Of a DNA stretch of 64,000 nt, positions 52,607 through 61,675 are shown in pieces; position 1 is the stretch's first letter; each line of letters begins with the position of its first letter. Origin of the DNA: JAHKLT01 sp046197865 (GTDB taxonomy: Archaea; Methanobacteriota; Methanobacteria; Methanobacteriales; Methanobacteriaceae); assembly GCF_046197865.1 (NCBI RefSeq), contig NZ_CP166990.1, positions 1,798,001-1,862,000 on the forward strand, written 5' to 3'. The notes under the pieces are model-generated. The model did not search any database. It saw nothing but the letters and a program-made list of their open reading frames with translations, and was not told where the DNA came from. Both the position numbers and the translations under genes were made by a program.

Positions 52607-53542
52607 TTAATCTACAATTCCATCAGTTGTGATTTTAAATACACATTCTCCTTCAGGAAGATGAGGACTATCTACTAAACGAGCTATTCTTTTACCAGCT
52701 AATCCTTTTTTAAGCCAGATTCTGTATGTGGATGCATGTCCTAAAACGTGCCCGCCAATAGCTTTTGTAGGAGAACCAAAAAAAGCATCTGGTCTAGCTT
52801 GAACTTGATTTGTAATGAAAACAGCTATATTATAATTATTTGCTAATTGTTGTAAAGCATGTAAATGTTGATTTAATTTTTGTTGTCTTACAGCTAAAGA
52901 TTCTCTTCCAACATATTCTGCTCTGAAATGAGCCATTAATGAATCAACAATAACTAATTTAATATTAGCTCCATTTTGAACTAATTCATTAATCTTTTCA
53001 GCCATTAATATTTGATGAGCTGAATTAAATGCACGAGCAATGTGAATTTTTTGTAAAACTTCTTCATGATCTAATTCAAAAGCATCAGCAATTTGTTCAA
53101 TTCTTTCTGGTCTGAATGTATTTTCAGTATCAATAAATACACATTCACCATCGAGTCCTCCTTGTTCTTCAGGGAGTTGTACTGTAACAGCTAATTCATG
53201 TGCAACTTGACTTTTTCCAGAACCAAATTCACCAAAAACTTCAGAAATAGATTGAGTTTCAATTCCTCCACCGATTAACTCATTAAAAGCATCACTACCA
53301 ACAGTTATACGGCCAACATCTTTTCTTCTTTCTAATACATCATAAGCAGTTTCAAAATCAATTTTTTCAGATTTACGAGCTGCTTCTATAACTTTTTCAG
53401 CTACACCTTCTCCAATTTCTGCTTTTACAGCTAACTCTTTTGCAGTAGCAGTAGCTAATCTCATCATATCTGCAAAACCCGCATCTCTTAATTTTTCTGC
53501 TGTTTTTTCGCCAACACTTGGCAAATCTTCTAACTCTACCAT
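52607..53542 (-). CDS. radA: RadA, DNA repair and recombination recombinase
   Basis: 311 residues from the ATG at 53542; an in-frame alternative 9 nt upstream is unlikely. An N-terminal helix-hairpin-helix domain (LPSVGEKTAEKLRDAGF) is followed by the RecA/Rad51 ATPase core: Walker A GEFGSGKS at 104-111, LVIVDSLMAHFRAEYVGRE, and the L2/DNA-binding region with TNQVQARPDAFFG. It forms filaments on single-stranded DNA and performs strand exchange. There is no intein. It begins 21 bp after rpa, so the ssDNA-binding protein and recombinase are co-expressed. Confidence 0.97.
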   Translation of the reverse strand: MVELEDLPSVGEKTAEKLRDAGFADMMRLATATAKELAVKAEIGEGVAEKVIEAARKSEKIDFETAYDVLERRKDVGRITVGSDAFNELIGGGIETQSISEVFGEFGSGKSQVAHELAVTVQLPEEQGGLDGECVFIDTENTFRPERIEQIADAFELDHEEVLQKIHIARAFNSAHQILMAEKINELVQNGANIKLVIVDSLMAHFRAEYVGRESLAVRQQKLNQHLHALQQLANNYNIAVFITNQVQARPDAFFGSPTKAIGGHVLGHASTYRIWLKKGLAGKRIARLVDSPHLPEGECVFKITTDGIVD

Positions 53543-53563
53543 AATAATCAATCCTATTTATTT

Positions 53564-55936
53564 TTAATATTTTTTAGATAAAATTTTCTTAGGGGATAAC
53601 CTAATTTCTTCATTATAATCATCGAAGTTAACATCTGCGATAACTTCTACATTTAATCCATTTAAATCTTCGACTTTACCTTCTAATACATCGAAATCTC
53701 CACTATCTTCTATTATTGAAACAATTTCATCAAGTTTCATTTCTAAAAGATCTTCTACAAGATTGCCGAAGAAAGTGATTTGAATATCTCCAGTATCATC
53801 TTCTAATCTAGCTGGAATCATGAGTATGTATCTTGGTTTGTCTATTTCTTCACTACAGAAATCACAAATTGATTCATCTCCATCTTGTTCTAAATTATTT
53901 CCACAATTTGGACATTTAGTAAGTAATATTTTATTACCATATGGATCATTTATTGTTCCTGAAATTTTAACATTTAAATCACTTTCATTAAGAGATTCAA
54001 TTGATTTAGATTCATATATAATATCTTGCAGCTCTTCATAAGATGGTAATTCTTTTAATTCATCATCAGAAGGGGCAATCATATTTGAACTATCATTAAC
54101 ACTTAATTCTAAGCGATCTTCATTAAAATTAATACGAGGATTTTCTAATTTAATAGCTTGTCCAAGTTCTAAAGTAGAATCAGCACTAGAATTCCATAAA
54201 GTAACACGAATAGATCCTGTATCATCTGCTATATCGATATTTCTAACAAGTCCAGGAGTTCCATCTTGTCTTTGGAAATCTCTAGGTTCTTGAATATCTA
54301 TAATTCTTCCAATAACACGAATGTTTCTATCATCTTCATCTAAATCAGAGATTTTTCTTTGAGTGAAAATCATTTGTTCTAATGTTTCAAAGGAAGGTAA
54401 AATACTCGCTTCATCATCAGTAAGTTTAATAACTCTTGAAGTTTTACCAATATTTAAATCCACTGCATACATTCCCATTTTAGTTCTTGCATTTTCAATT
54501 TGATATGCATCCCCTGGTTTGAAATTTTCTTGGGCTTTATCATCCCAGAAAGATAATCTGATGATTCCAGTTTCATCTGCAAAATCTATAGATCTGACAA
54601 TACCTGTGCTACCATCATCTCTTTGGAATTCTCTAATATCATTGACAGAAATTACTCTTCCAATAATATCTACTTCTTCACCATCATCTTCAGCTCCTTG
54701 AACTTCTTCGATTTTGACAGGACCAATTTGAGAACAGTATTCTTTTAATAAATCGTATTCAGGATTATCATCAGTTGGATTTATAACAATATTACTATTC
54801 CAATTTGTATTTACTCTATATCCTGTAGGAGCATATTCATCAAATTCTATGTTTCCTCCAGTAATTTTAAGAATATCTCCTTTGTTTATTTCTAAATTGG
54901 TATCATTACCCCATAGAGTAACTCTAATAGATCCTCCATCATCCATTATTTCAATAGATTTAACATAGCCTTCTCCACCATCTTTCTTTTGGAAAGTTAT
55001 AGTGTCTTGAATTTTGGTTACAAGGCCTATTAATGATACATCTTTTTTCTCATGAGCTTCAGCAATTTTAATAAAAGTTTCTTCATATTCTGGTACATCA
55101 AAATCACCTTTAATGACTCTTCCATCCCAATGAGATAATGAAACATCACCATTATATTCTCTAGCTTGTGCTCCTAAAATTTTTACAGAATCTCCTTCTG
55201 CTAATCCTAAAGATTCAATTAATAAAGCATCATTACGCCATAATGTATATTCTGTTTTTCCTGAAGCATCTTGAATTTCAAAAGAAGCAACTTGATTTTC
55301 TTTTCCATTTTTTTCATATGTACGAATACCGGATACTCTAATAATCCTTCCAATAATATTTACTTGTGTATCGGCTTTAATATCGGAAATTGGAGTTATA
55401 GGTTCTTCATATTGTGGGAAATTTGGATAATCATTATTATCTAAAACATGAATAGTTGATCTTGGATTTAATTGTAGTTCATTACCACTATATCCATTTT
55501 TAACTTCAACGCTATTAACTTGGATGATATCTCCTTCTTTGACTTTTTTGAGCAATTTAATGTTTTCAGTCCAAAAAACAGCTCTAATTTCGCCAGTATC
55601 ATCTGCAAGTTTAACATTACATAATTGCCCATCTTTTCCTTTTCTACTAGTAAATTTTTTAGGATTTGAAATACCCATTATTTTACCAATAACAGAAACA
55701 TTTTGAGCACCAGATTCTAATTTAGATATACTATCCATTGCATGTTCTTCTTTTTCAGAAACTACTTCATTTTTTTCTGTGACATAATTACCAACAATCA
55801 TTCTAGCAATATCCACATCATCCATGAAGCTTACACCATCATACTCTTCCTGAAGAGTTTTCATTTTTTCTAAAAATTCTTCTTCAGAAAGTTTATCTTT
55901 TACTTTTTCATATTCTTCTAAGATTTCGTTTTCCAT
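53564..55936 (-). CDS. rpa: replication protein A, single large polypeptide
   Basis: 790 residues; RBS GAGGGTTTGG. An N-terminal helical segment is followed by five OB-fold repeats, each with (I/L)G(R/K/L)(I/V)... VR/N(S/N)I(E/D)(I/F)xDDxGxIRVTLW (about 78-150, 190-265, 300-370, 425-495, 545-615). A sixth OB fold carries a zinc finger (CPNCGNNLEQDGDESICDFC, about 672-691). It coats single-stranded DNA in replication and repair. Having all OB folds and the zinc finger in one chain contrasts with the split RPA described in Methanothermobacter. Operon with radA. Confidence 0.93.
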   Translation of the reverse strand: MENEILEEYEKVKDKLSEEEFLEKMKTLQEEYDGVSFMDDVDIARMIVGNYVTEKNEVVSEKEEHAMDSISKLESGAQNVSVIGKIMGISNPKKFTSRKGKDGQLCNVKLADDTGEIRAVFWTENIKLLKKVKEGDIIQVNSVEVKNGYSGNELQLNPRSTIHVLDNNDYPNFPQYEEPITPISDIKADTQVNIIGRIIRVSGIRTYEKNGKENQVASFEIQDASGKTEYTLWRNDALLIESLGLAEGDSVKILGAQAREYNGDVSLSHWDGRVIKGDFDVPEYEETFIKIAEAHEKKDVSLIGLVTKIQDTITFQKKDGGEGYVKSIEIMDDGGSIRVTLWGNDTNLEINKGDILKITGGNIEFDEYAPTGYRVNTNWNSNIVINPTDDNPEYDLLKEYCSQIGPVKIEEVQGAEDDGEEVDIIGRVISVNDIREFQRDDGSTGIVRSIDFADETGIIRLSFWDDKAQENFKPGDAYQIENARTKMGMYAVDLNIGKTSRVIKLTDDEASILPSFETLEQMIFTQRKISDLDEDDRNIRVIGRIIDIQEPRDFQRQDGTPGLVRNIDIADDTGSIRVTLWNSSADSTLELGQAIKLENPRINFNEDRLELSVNDSSNMIAPSDDELKELPSYEELQDIIYESKSIESLNESDLNVKISGTINDPYGNKILLTKCPNCGNNLEQDGDESICDFCSEEIDKPRYILMIPARLEDDTGDIQITFFGNLVEDLLEMKLDEIVSIIEDSGDFDVLEGKVEDLNGLNVEVIADVNFDDYNEEIRLSPKKILSKKY

Positions 55937-56244
55937 ACCAAACCCTCATGTAATTAAATATAGTTTAAATTTTGAGTGTATATAAATACTTTCAAACAGA
56001 GCATTTGAAAAGAAATTATATATTAAAATGAAAAATTGATTATTTTTCTTTAAATTAAAAATAATTACTTAAAAATCAAAAATCAATTCAAAAATTAATA
56101 ATTATAATTTTTTTCCTTTAATTAAAATTTTCTAATTAATTAAAATTAAAAAATAAATACTATTGATAATATTAATTTGTCAAAAATATCATATATAATT
56201 TAAGGAAATACTAAAAAATGAAATAATGAAATAAAATAAAAAAA
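55937..56244. promoter_or_regulatory. rpa promoter region and AT-rich gap
   Basis: 308 bp. Near the rpa start a minus-strand TATA-like TATTTATATACAC (about 55976-55988) is flanked upstream by the inverted repeat TTTCAAA-N7-TTTGAAA (55990-56010), directly on its BRE side. The remaining 230 bp are simple A/T-rich sequence ending the glycan locus, with no ORF or RNA that I can see. Confidence 0.5.
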
Positions 56245-57648
56245 TTAATATGCATTGGAATTTTTCTTTAAAACTGTTTTAATCATGATTCCTAAGTCTA
56301 ATCCTAAATGCCAGTTTTCTACATATTCAATATCATATTTGATACGTTTTTTAATTGATGTATTGCCTCTACACCCATGAATTTGAGCCCAACCAGTAAG
56401 GCCTGGACGTACTTGATGTTTTACCATATATTTAGGAATTTTTTCTCTGAACTCTTCAACAAAATAAGGTCTCTCAGGTCTTGGTCCTACAATACTCATT
56501 TCTCCTTTTAATACATTGAAAAATTGAGGTAGCTCATCAATACTAGTTTTTCTGATAAAACTACCAATTTTAGTCCTTCTAGGATCTTCTTCAATAGTCC
56601 ATTCTTTCTTTTCATCACCTGGTTCTTGGACTTTCATACTTCTAAATTTATACATCATAAAAGGTTTTCTTTGATATCCAATTCTTTTTTGTTTAAAAAT
56701 TATTGGTCCCTCTGATGTTAGTTTAATAGCAATAGCTGTAATAAGCATTATTGGAGATGTAATAATAATAGCTATAATTGCTATAACAATATCAGAAAGT
56801 AACTTTGTGAATTTATTAAAAGCATCATCTAATGGAACATATCTAATATTTATAATAGGTAAATCTTCAATCATGTCTACAGAAGGTTTTGCAGGGAAAT
56901 ATTTATAATAATCTGGAATAATTTCTGCTTTTATTCCTCCTTTTTCACAACTTTCTACAAGTTCATCAAGATGAGCATAATATTCTAAAGGAATAGCTAT
57001 TACCACCCGATCAAAAGTATTATACTTTAATGCTTTACTTAAATCTTTATAATGACCAATTACATTGTTTCCTTCTATAGATTTACCAATATTTTTTTTG
57101 CTTCCAAGAATTCCACTAATTGAATATCCTAAATAAGAATTATTTTTTATTTTTCTTGCAAAATTAAAAGCTAATTCATTATCTCCTACAATAAGGATGT
57201 GTTTTATGTTTTTATTTTTAGAACGTATATTTTTTAAAAATCCTCTAACAACAAAACGTTCTGTAACTCCAAATACTGTACAAAAAATAGCTAAAAGAAA
57301 TAGCATTATTCTTGAAAAATCAGGCTGGTCTATTATAAATAAAATAGCAACTAATACTACAAAAGCAATTACATTAACTTTTATTATTTGATTAGCTTCT
57401 GAAAAGATCGTTCTATGAGTTCTAAATGGTTTATATAATCCAAATGAAAAGTATAAAAATATATAAACAGGAATAACAGCTAAAACTAAAAACAATAAAT
57501 AATATTCAAAGCTTAAATGGCCTCCTAATGGACCAAAAAGTGTTGTTTTAAACCTTAAAAACCATGCACATATTAAGGATATAATAATAATAAGTACATC
57601 CGCTAAAACTAAAATAGCATTCATAGTTCTTTGGTTTTCTTTAATCAT
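56245..57648 (-). CDS. polyprenyl-phosphate sugar phosphotransferase (WbaP/CpsE type)
   Basis: 467 residues. Four N-terminal membrane helices (about 12-115), a Rossmann-like middle (HILIVGDNELAFNFARKI, VVIAIPLEYYAHLDEL), one more span (about 283-305), then the catalytic bacterial sugar transferase domain: FKQKRIGYQRKPFMMYKFRSM, KTSIDELPQFFNVL, GEMSIVGPRPERP. It moves a sugar-1-phosphate onto a membrane lipid carrier, starting glycan synthesis. It is the last gene of the leftward glycan cluster, 71 bp after a glycosyltransferase gene. Confidence 0.92.
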   Translation of the reverse strand: MIKENQRTMNAILVLADVLIIIISLICAWFLRFKTTLFGPLGGHLSFEYYLLFLVLAVIPVYIFLYFSFGLYKPFRTHRTIFSEANQIIKVNVIAFVVLVAILFIIDQPDFSRIMLFLLAIFCTVFGVTERFVVRGFLKNIRSKNKNIKHILIVGDNELAFNFARKIKNNSYLGYSISGILGSKKNIGKSIEGNNVIGHYKDLSKALKYNTFDRVVIAIPLEYYAHLDELVESCEKGGIKAEIIPDYYKYFPAKPSVDMIEDLPIINIRYVPLDDAFNKFTKLLSDIVIAIIAIIITSPIMLITAIAIKLTSEGPIIFKQKRIGYQRKPFMMYKFRSMKVQEPGDEKKEWTIEEDPRRTKIGSFIRKTSIDELPQFFNVLKGEMSIVGPRPERPYFVEEFREKIPKYMVKHQVRPGLTGWAQIHGCRGNTSIKKRIKYDIEYVENWHLGLDLGIMIKTVLKKNSNAY

Positions 57649-57719
57649 AACTTAACCTGTAAAAAAGTATTAATAATTATATCTATCTATATTAATATTT
57701 AATTTTTACTTTAAAATAA

Positions 57720-58574
57720 TTATCTTTTAAAAAGATTTAAAAATAGCTTAATCATAAGTAAAATTAAAATCCCAATATATACAATTAAATTAGTAAAAAA
57801 AGAATAGCTATCTTTACAATGTTTTTTATAAAAAATATACATAGCTCTGTAAAACTCATATATTAATTTTGATTTTTGTTTTTTACTACTTGAACCTTTA
57901 TAGTGAATTGTTTCTGCCTTACCATAGTAGACTATTTTCCAATTAGCTTTTTTAATTCTATAACATAAATCTATATCTTCACCATACATGAAAAATTTAT
58001 CATCAAAAAATCCAACATCATTTATAGCATCTCGTCTTATAAACATAAAAGCTCCAGAAAGACAATCAACTTCATAAACTCCATCATCACTTAAATTATC
58101 AAGATTATAGTTATTTGTTTGAGAATTTTTACTAGGAATATGGAATAATCTATAAAATGAGTTTTTAGGGTTTGGAAAACTGCGTTTAGATGCTTTATCT
58201 AACTGGCCATTTGGAAGAGATAATTTAGATCCTACAGCACCAACATCAATATTATTTTCAATATAATGATAAATTGAGTTTAATGTATCTTCTTTAACAA
58301 ATGTATCAGAATTTAAAGTTAAAATATATCTTCCTTTAGAATTTTTAAATCCTAAATTATTCGCATATGCAAAACCATTGTTTTTATCTGATTTAATAAA
58401 TTTTATTTGATTATTAAATGTTTCTTTAAGCTTTTGAAGACTTCCATCATTTGATGCATTATCTACAACAATAATCTCATATTTAAAATCATGTTTTTGA
58501 TTTATTACTGATAAAATTGTTTCTTTTGTTAAATCAAATGTTTTATAATTAACAATGATTATTGATAAATCCAT
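57720..58574 (-). CDS. family-2 glycosyltransferase (rhamnosyltransferase-like)
   Basis: 284 residues. GT-A fold: SIIIVNYKTFDLTKETI, VVDNASNDGSL, the NSD metal motif in LTLNSDTF, and DCLSGAFMFIRRDAI followed by FFMYGEDIDLCYRI. C-terminal hydrophobic helix (about 258-280) for membrane association. The pattern fits transferases that add rhamnose or similar sugars to a lipid-linked glycan. RBS AGGTGTATT. Seven bp after the preceding glycosyltransferase gene. Confidence 0.9.
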   Translation of the reverse strand: MDLSIIIVNYKTFDLTKETILSVINQKHDFKYEIIVVDNASNDGSLQKLKETFNNQIKFIKSDKNNGFAYANNLGFKNSKGRYILTLNSDTFVKEDTLNSIYHYIENNIDVGAVGSKLSLPNGQLDKASKRSFPNPKNSFYRLFHIPSKNSQTNNYNLDNLSDDGVYEVDCLSGAFMFIRRDAINDVGFFDDKFFMYGEDIDLCYRIKKANWKIVYYGKAETIHYKGSSSKKQKSKLIYEFYRAMYIFYKKHCKDSYSFFTNLIVYIGILILLMIKLFLNLFKR

Positions 58575-58581
58575 AATACAC

Positions 58582-59547
58582 CTATCTTTTTAATAATTTA
58601 AATGTATTTACAATTAATTTCCATTCTATTTTAAAGTAATTTTTAATGTTTTTACTTTTAAATTCTGTTTTTTTAATTTTATTTCTGTTTTTTAAGCCTT
58701 CTTTTAAACCAGATAGGTATAATTTTCCATATCCTTTTTTAATGAAAAATAAATATTTAATTAAAAATCCTAAAAATAAAAAGAGAATATTAATTATTTT
58801 TTGAGGAATTGGTAAATTTTTATATACTAACCAAACATTATTTCGAGCTGATATTTTTACCTTAAACTCATTATATTGACTTCCGCTAGTTCCACTTCCA
58901 ATATGATAAACAATTGAATTAGCTATATAATAATTTTTATATCCTGCAATTTGAGATCTTAGCCCTAAATCCATATCTTCAAGATAAGCAAAGAATTCTT
59001 CATCAAATAATCCTAATTTAATAAGTAAGCTTTTTTTATATAATGCTGCACCAGCACAAGATGAAAATATTTCCCTATTACTTTCAAATTTTGAAATATT
59101 TTTATTTAATCCAGTTTTACTTGTCCATCCAAGTAAGTTGTATTCATCTCCTGCATCATCGATTAAATCTCTATTATTATATCGAATCATTTTAGATGAA
59201 AGAGAGAAGACATCTTCTTTATCTTTAATAAATTCAATTAAGTTATAAATAGCTCTTTTTTCTATTTCAATATCATTATTAAGTAAATAAATAAATTCTG
59301 ATTTAGCTTCTAAAATTCCTTGATTAACAGCTTTTGCAAAACCTAAATTAGACTCATTTTCAATTAATTTAACTTTAAAATCATTTAAATTAGCTATTTC
59401 TTTTATAAAATCAATACTTCCATCATTAGATCCATTGTCAACTATAATAATCTCTTCAATGATATCTTTTTCTAACTTTAGTGATTCAAAATATCTTTTT
59501 AAAAATTTTAATCCATTAAAATTAGGAGTTATAATAGAAACTTTCAT
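58582..59547 (-). CDS. family-2 glycosyltransferase
   Basis: 321 residues. GT-A motifs VSIITPNFNGLKFLKRY, IVDNGSNDGSIDFI, an NND variant of the DxD in YLLNNDIEI, and FSSCAGAALYKKSLL with FFAYLEDMDLGLR. It shows clear resemblance to the next gene's product, so the two probably arose by duplication with different acceptor specificity. The C-terminal part has a basic amphipathic region. RBS AAGGTGTAAA. Confidence 0.9.
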   Translation of the reverse strand: MKVSIITPNFNGLKFLKRYFESLKLEKDIIEEIIIVDNGSNDGSIDFIKEIANLNDFKVKLIENESNLGFAKAVNQGILEAKSEFIYLLNNDIEIEKRAIYNLIEFIKDKEDVFSLSSKMIRYNNRDLIDDAGDEYNLLGWTSKTGLNKNISKFESNREIFSSCAGAALYKKSLLIKLGLFDEEFFAYLEDMDLGLRSQIAGYKNYYIANSIVYHIGSGTSGSQYNEFKVKISARNNVWLVYKNLPIPQKIINILFLFLGFLIKYLFFIKKGYGKLYLSGLKEGLKNRNKIKKTEFKSKNIKNYFKIEWKLIVNTFKLLKR

Positions 59548-59555
59548 TTTACACC

Positions 59556-60572
59556 TTAAATAAATCCTTTAAATTCTTTCCATAATTTATAATAAATTTT
59601 CGGGCTAATTAAAAATGCTTTTGATTTAAACCAAAATTTTATATCTTTAAAACTAGCTATTTTAAATTTAGATAATTTAGAAAATAAGTTTAGTTTTTTC
59701 ATTTCATTAGTAATTTCATCTAAATTATAATTTTTATTAAAAAAATGCATTAAATTTCCAAAAATAGCTTTAGGAATTCTATTATAAATTATTAAATTAT
59801 TTAATTGTTTAATCTCTTCATCAGAATATTTTGTATTATTTTTACTAAAGTAATCAGTTAAAGATTCAAAAACATCAATTACTTTAAATCTATTAAGATA
59901 TAATTTTGAACTTGATGAATCATCATGTAAAAGATAATAATAGCCAGGTAAATCTACAAAAGATATAGTGTCTATAGAAAATAATGCTCTAAGTGCAAAA
60001 TCTGTATCTTCACCATACTTGTAAGTTTCATTAAATTTAATATTATTTTCTTTTAAAATAGATGTTTTATATAAAATTTGAGTAAAACTAAATGGAATCT
60101 TCATTTCAAGTTCTAATTTAATTAAATCAATAGATTTTAAAATTTGATTATTTTTTAAAAATCCATATGGATTATCATGGCTTGCAAGTTCACGACCTTT
60201 CATTTTTAAAAGTTCTGAGAAGGCAAAATCTGTTTCATTCCTAATTACAGCATTATGCAGGAAACTTAATTGATCTTTATTTATATAATCATCACTATCA
60301 ACAAAAAGAATATATTCTCCTTTAGCTACTTCTAAACCATTATTACGAGCAACACTAGCTCCTTTATTTTTTTGGTGGATGATTTGATAAGGCAAGCTAG
60401 ATTTAGAAAGTGTTTCGTAAGATTTATCTAAACTATCATCAGTTGAACCATCATCAATTACAATTATTTCATAATTTTCAAATTTTTGATGAATTATGGA
60501 ATTAAGTGTTTTCTCTAGTGTATGAGAGGAATTATAAATTGGAACTATAACTGATACTATAATTTCATCCAT
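59556..60572 (-). CDS. family-2 glycosyltransferase
   Basis: 338 residues from the ATG at 60572, which has GAGTGATAAA directly before it; the ATG at 60584 overlaps the upstream gene and is part of that RBS region. Motifs: VSVIVPIYNSSHTLEKTL, VIDDGSTDDSLD, VDSDDYI (DxD) and YGEDTDFALRAL. The type is common in capsule and teichoic-acid-like loci. Helical C-terminal region. The sugar transferred is unknown. Confidence 0.9.
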   Translation of the reverse strand: MDEIIVSVIVPIYNSSHTLEKTLNSIIHQKFENYEIIVIDDGSTDDSLDKSYETLSKSSLPYQIIHQKNKGASVARNNGLEVAKGEYILFVDSDDYINKDQLSFLHNAVIRNETDFAFSELLKMKGRELASHDNPYGFLKNNQILKSIDLIKLELEMKIPFSFTQILYKTSILKENNIKFNETYKYGEDTDFALRALFSIDTISFVDLPGYYYLLHDDSSSSKLYLNRFKVIDVFESLTDYFSKNNTKYSDEEIKQLNNLIIYNRIPKAIFGNLMHFFNKNYNLDEITNEMKKLNLFSKLSKFKIASFKDIKFWFKSKAFLISPKIYYKLWKEFKGFI

Positions 60573-60576
60573 TTTA

Positions 60577-61668
60577 TCACTCATTATTTAAAATAAAATC
60601 AACAATTCTTTTACTAGATTTACCATCCAATTCATTAAATTGATAGCTAAGAAATTCTTTATTATTAATATTTTCAAAATCAAGATTATTAAAAGTATTT
60701 ATTAATTGGTCCATGTTTTCTGCAATAGGTCCTGGAACCATTTTTTTAAAATCAAAATAAAATCCCCTATCATTATTTAAATAATACTTATAATCATATG
60801 TAAAAAATATTATTGGTTTATTTAAAGTTGCAAATTCAATCATTATAGAGGAATAATCAGTTATTAATACATCTGCAATAAGTAAAAGTTCCATTTCATT
60901 TTTATAATCTGTTAAATCAATATAATTTTCATTTTTAGAAAAATCATTATTTAAGAATTTTTTTATTTTAGGATGTAATCTTAAAGTAAAAATATATTCA
61001 TCACTAAAATTATCATTAAATTCTTTTAAATTAAAATAATTAAAAAGATGATTATATTCTTCCTTATCTCTAAAAGTTGGAGCATATAAAACAATTTTTT
61101 TATTCTTAGCTTCGGGATATTTCTTATAAAAGTCATTTTTTATTTTATTTACATCTAAATTATTATTGAAAAAATAATCAATTCTTGGAACTCCTAAAGC
61201 TTTAATTTTATTATTATCTATTAAAAAAGCATCTTGATAAAACTTATTAACATTATCTGAACTTGTAAAAAGATAATCTGTATTATTTGAAATTTTAGAA
61301 ATCATATTTCTTTCATTTTCATCTTTAATTACTGAAGCTCCAAATTTTTTAAAGGCACCTGGTGCATGCCATAGCTGTAATACTTTAGTTTCCTTTTTAA
61401 GTTTCATAAAAGCTAAAGGAAAGAAATTATCATTTAAAAAAATGTATTTAGAAGTAGCTAAATTGTATATTCCTTTAATTGAAAATTTGTCTTTATAAAA
61501 TATGTTAAATAGAAAATTATCTCTTTTAGATAGTTCATTTTTAATAAAATCAAAATTACTATTAAAAGATTCATTAGAATCACTAATAAAAGAAATTTTT
61601 TTATTATTTAAAGGGAATAAATTAAAAAATTGAAAAATTAATGCAAAAATTTTGTGTTTAAAAAACAT
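60577..61668 (-). CDS. CDP-glycerol:poly(glycerophosphate) glycerophosphotransferase-like protein
   Basis: 363 residues. The TagB/TagF pattern is clear: LQLWHAPGAFKKFG, LGVPRIDYFF, KIVLYAPTFRD, FTLRLHPKIKKF and the strong ADVLITDYSSIMIEFATLNKPIIFFTYD stretch. Bacterial relatives move glycerol-phosphate or ribitol-phosphate from CDP-alditols onto wall teichoic acids. Here it would build a phosphodiester-linked surface polymer in a pseudomurein archaeon. It lies between the exporter ATPase gene (7 bp) and glycosyltransferases, so it is part of one operon. Confidence 0.87.
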   Translation of the reverse strand: MFFKHKIFALIFQFFNLFPLNNKKISFISDSNESFNSNFDFIKNELSKRDNFLFNIFYKDKFSIKGIYNLATSKYIFLNDNFFPLAFMKLKKETKVLQLWHAPGAFKKFGASVIKDENERNMISKISNNTDYLFTSSDNVNKFYQDAFLIDNNKIKALGVPRIDYFFNNNLDVNKIKNDFYKKYPEAKNKKIVLYAPTFRDKEEYNHLFNYFNLKEFNDNFSDEYIFTLRLHPKIKKFLNNDFSKNENYIDLTDYKNEMELLLIADVLITDYSSIMIEFATLNKPIIFFTYDYKYYLNNDRGFYFDFKKMVPGPIAENMDQLINTFNNLDFENINNKEFLSYQFNELDGKSSKRIVDFILNNE

Positions 61669-61675
61669 AATAGAT

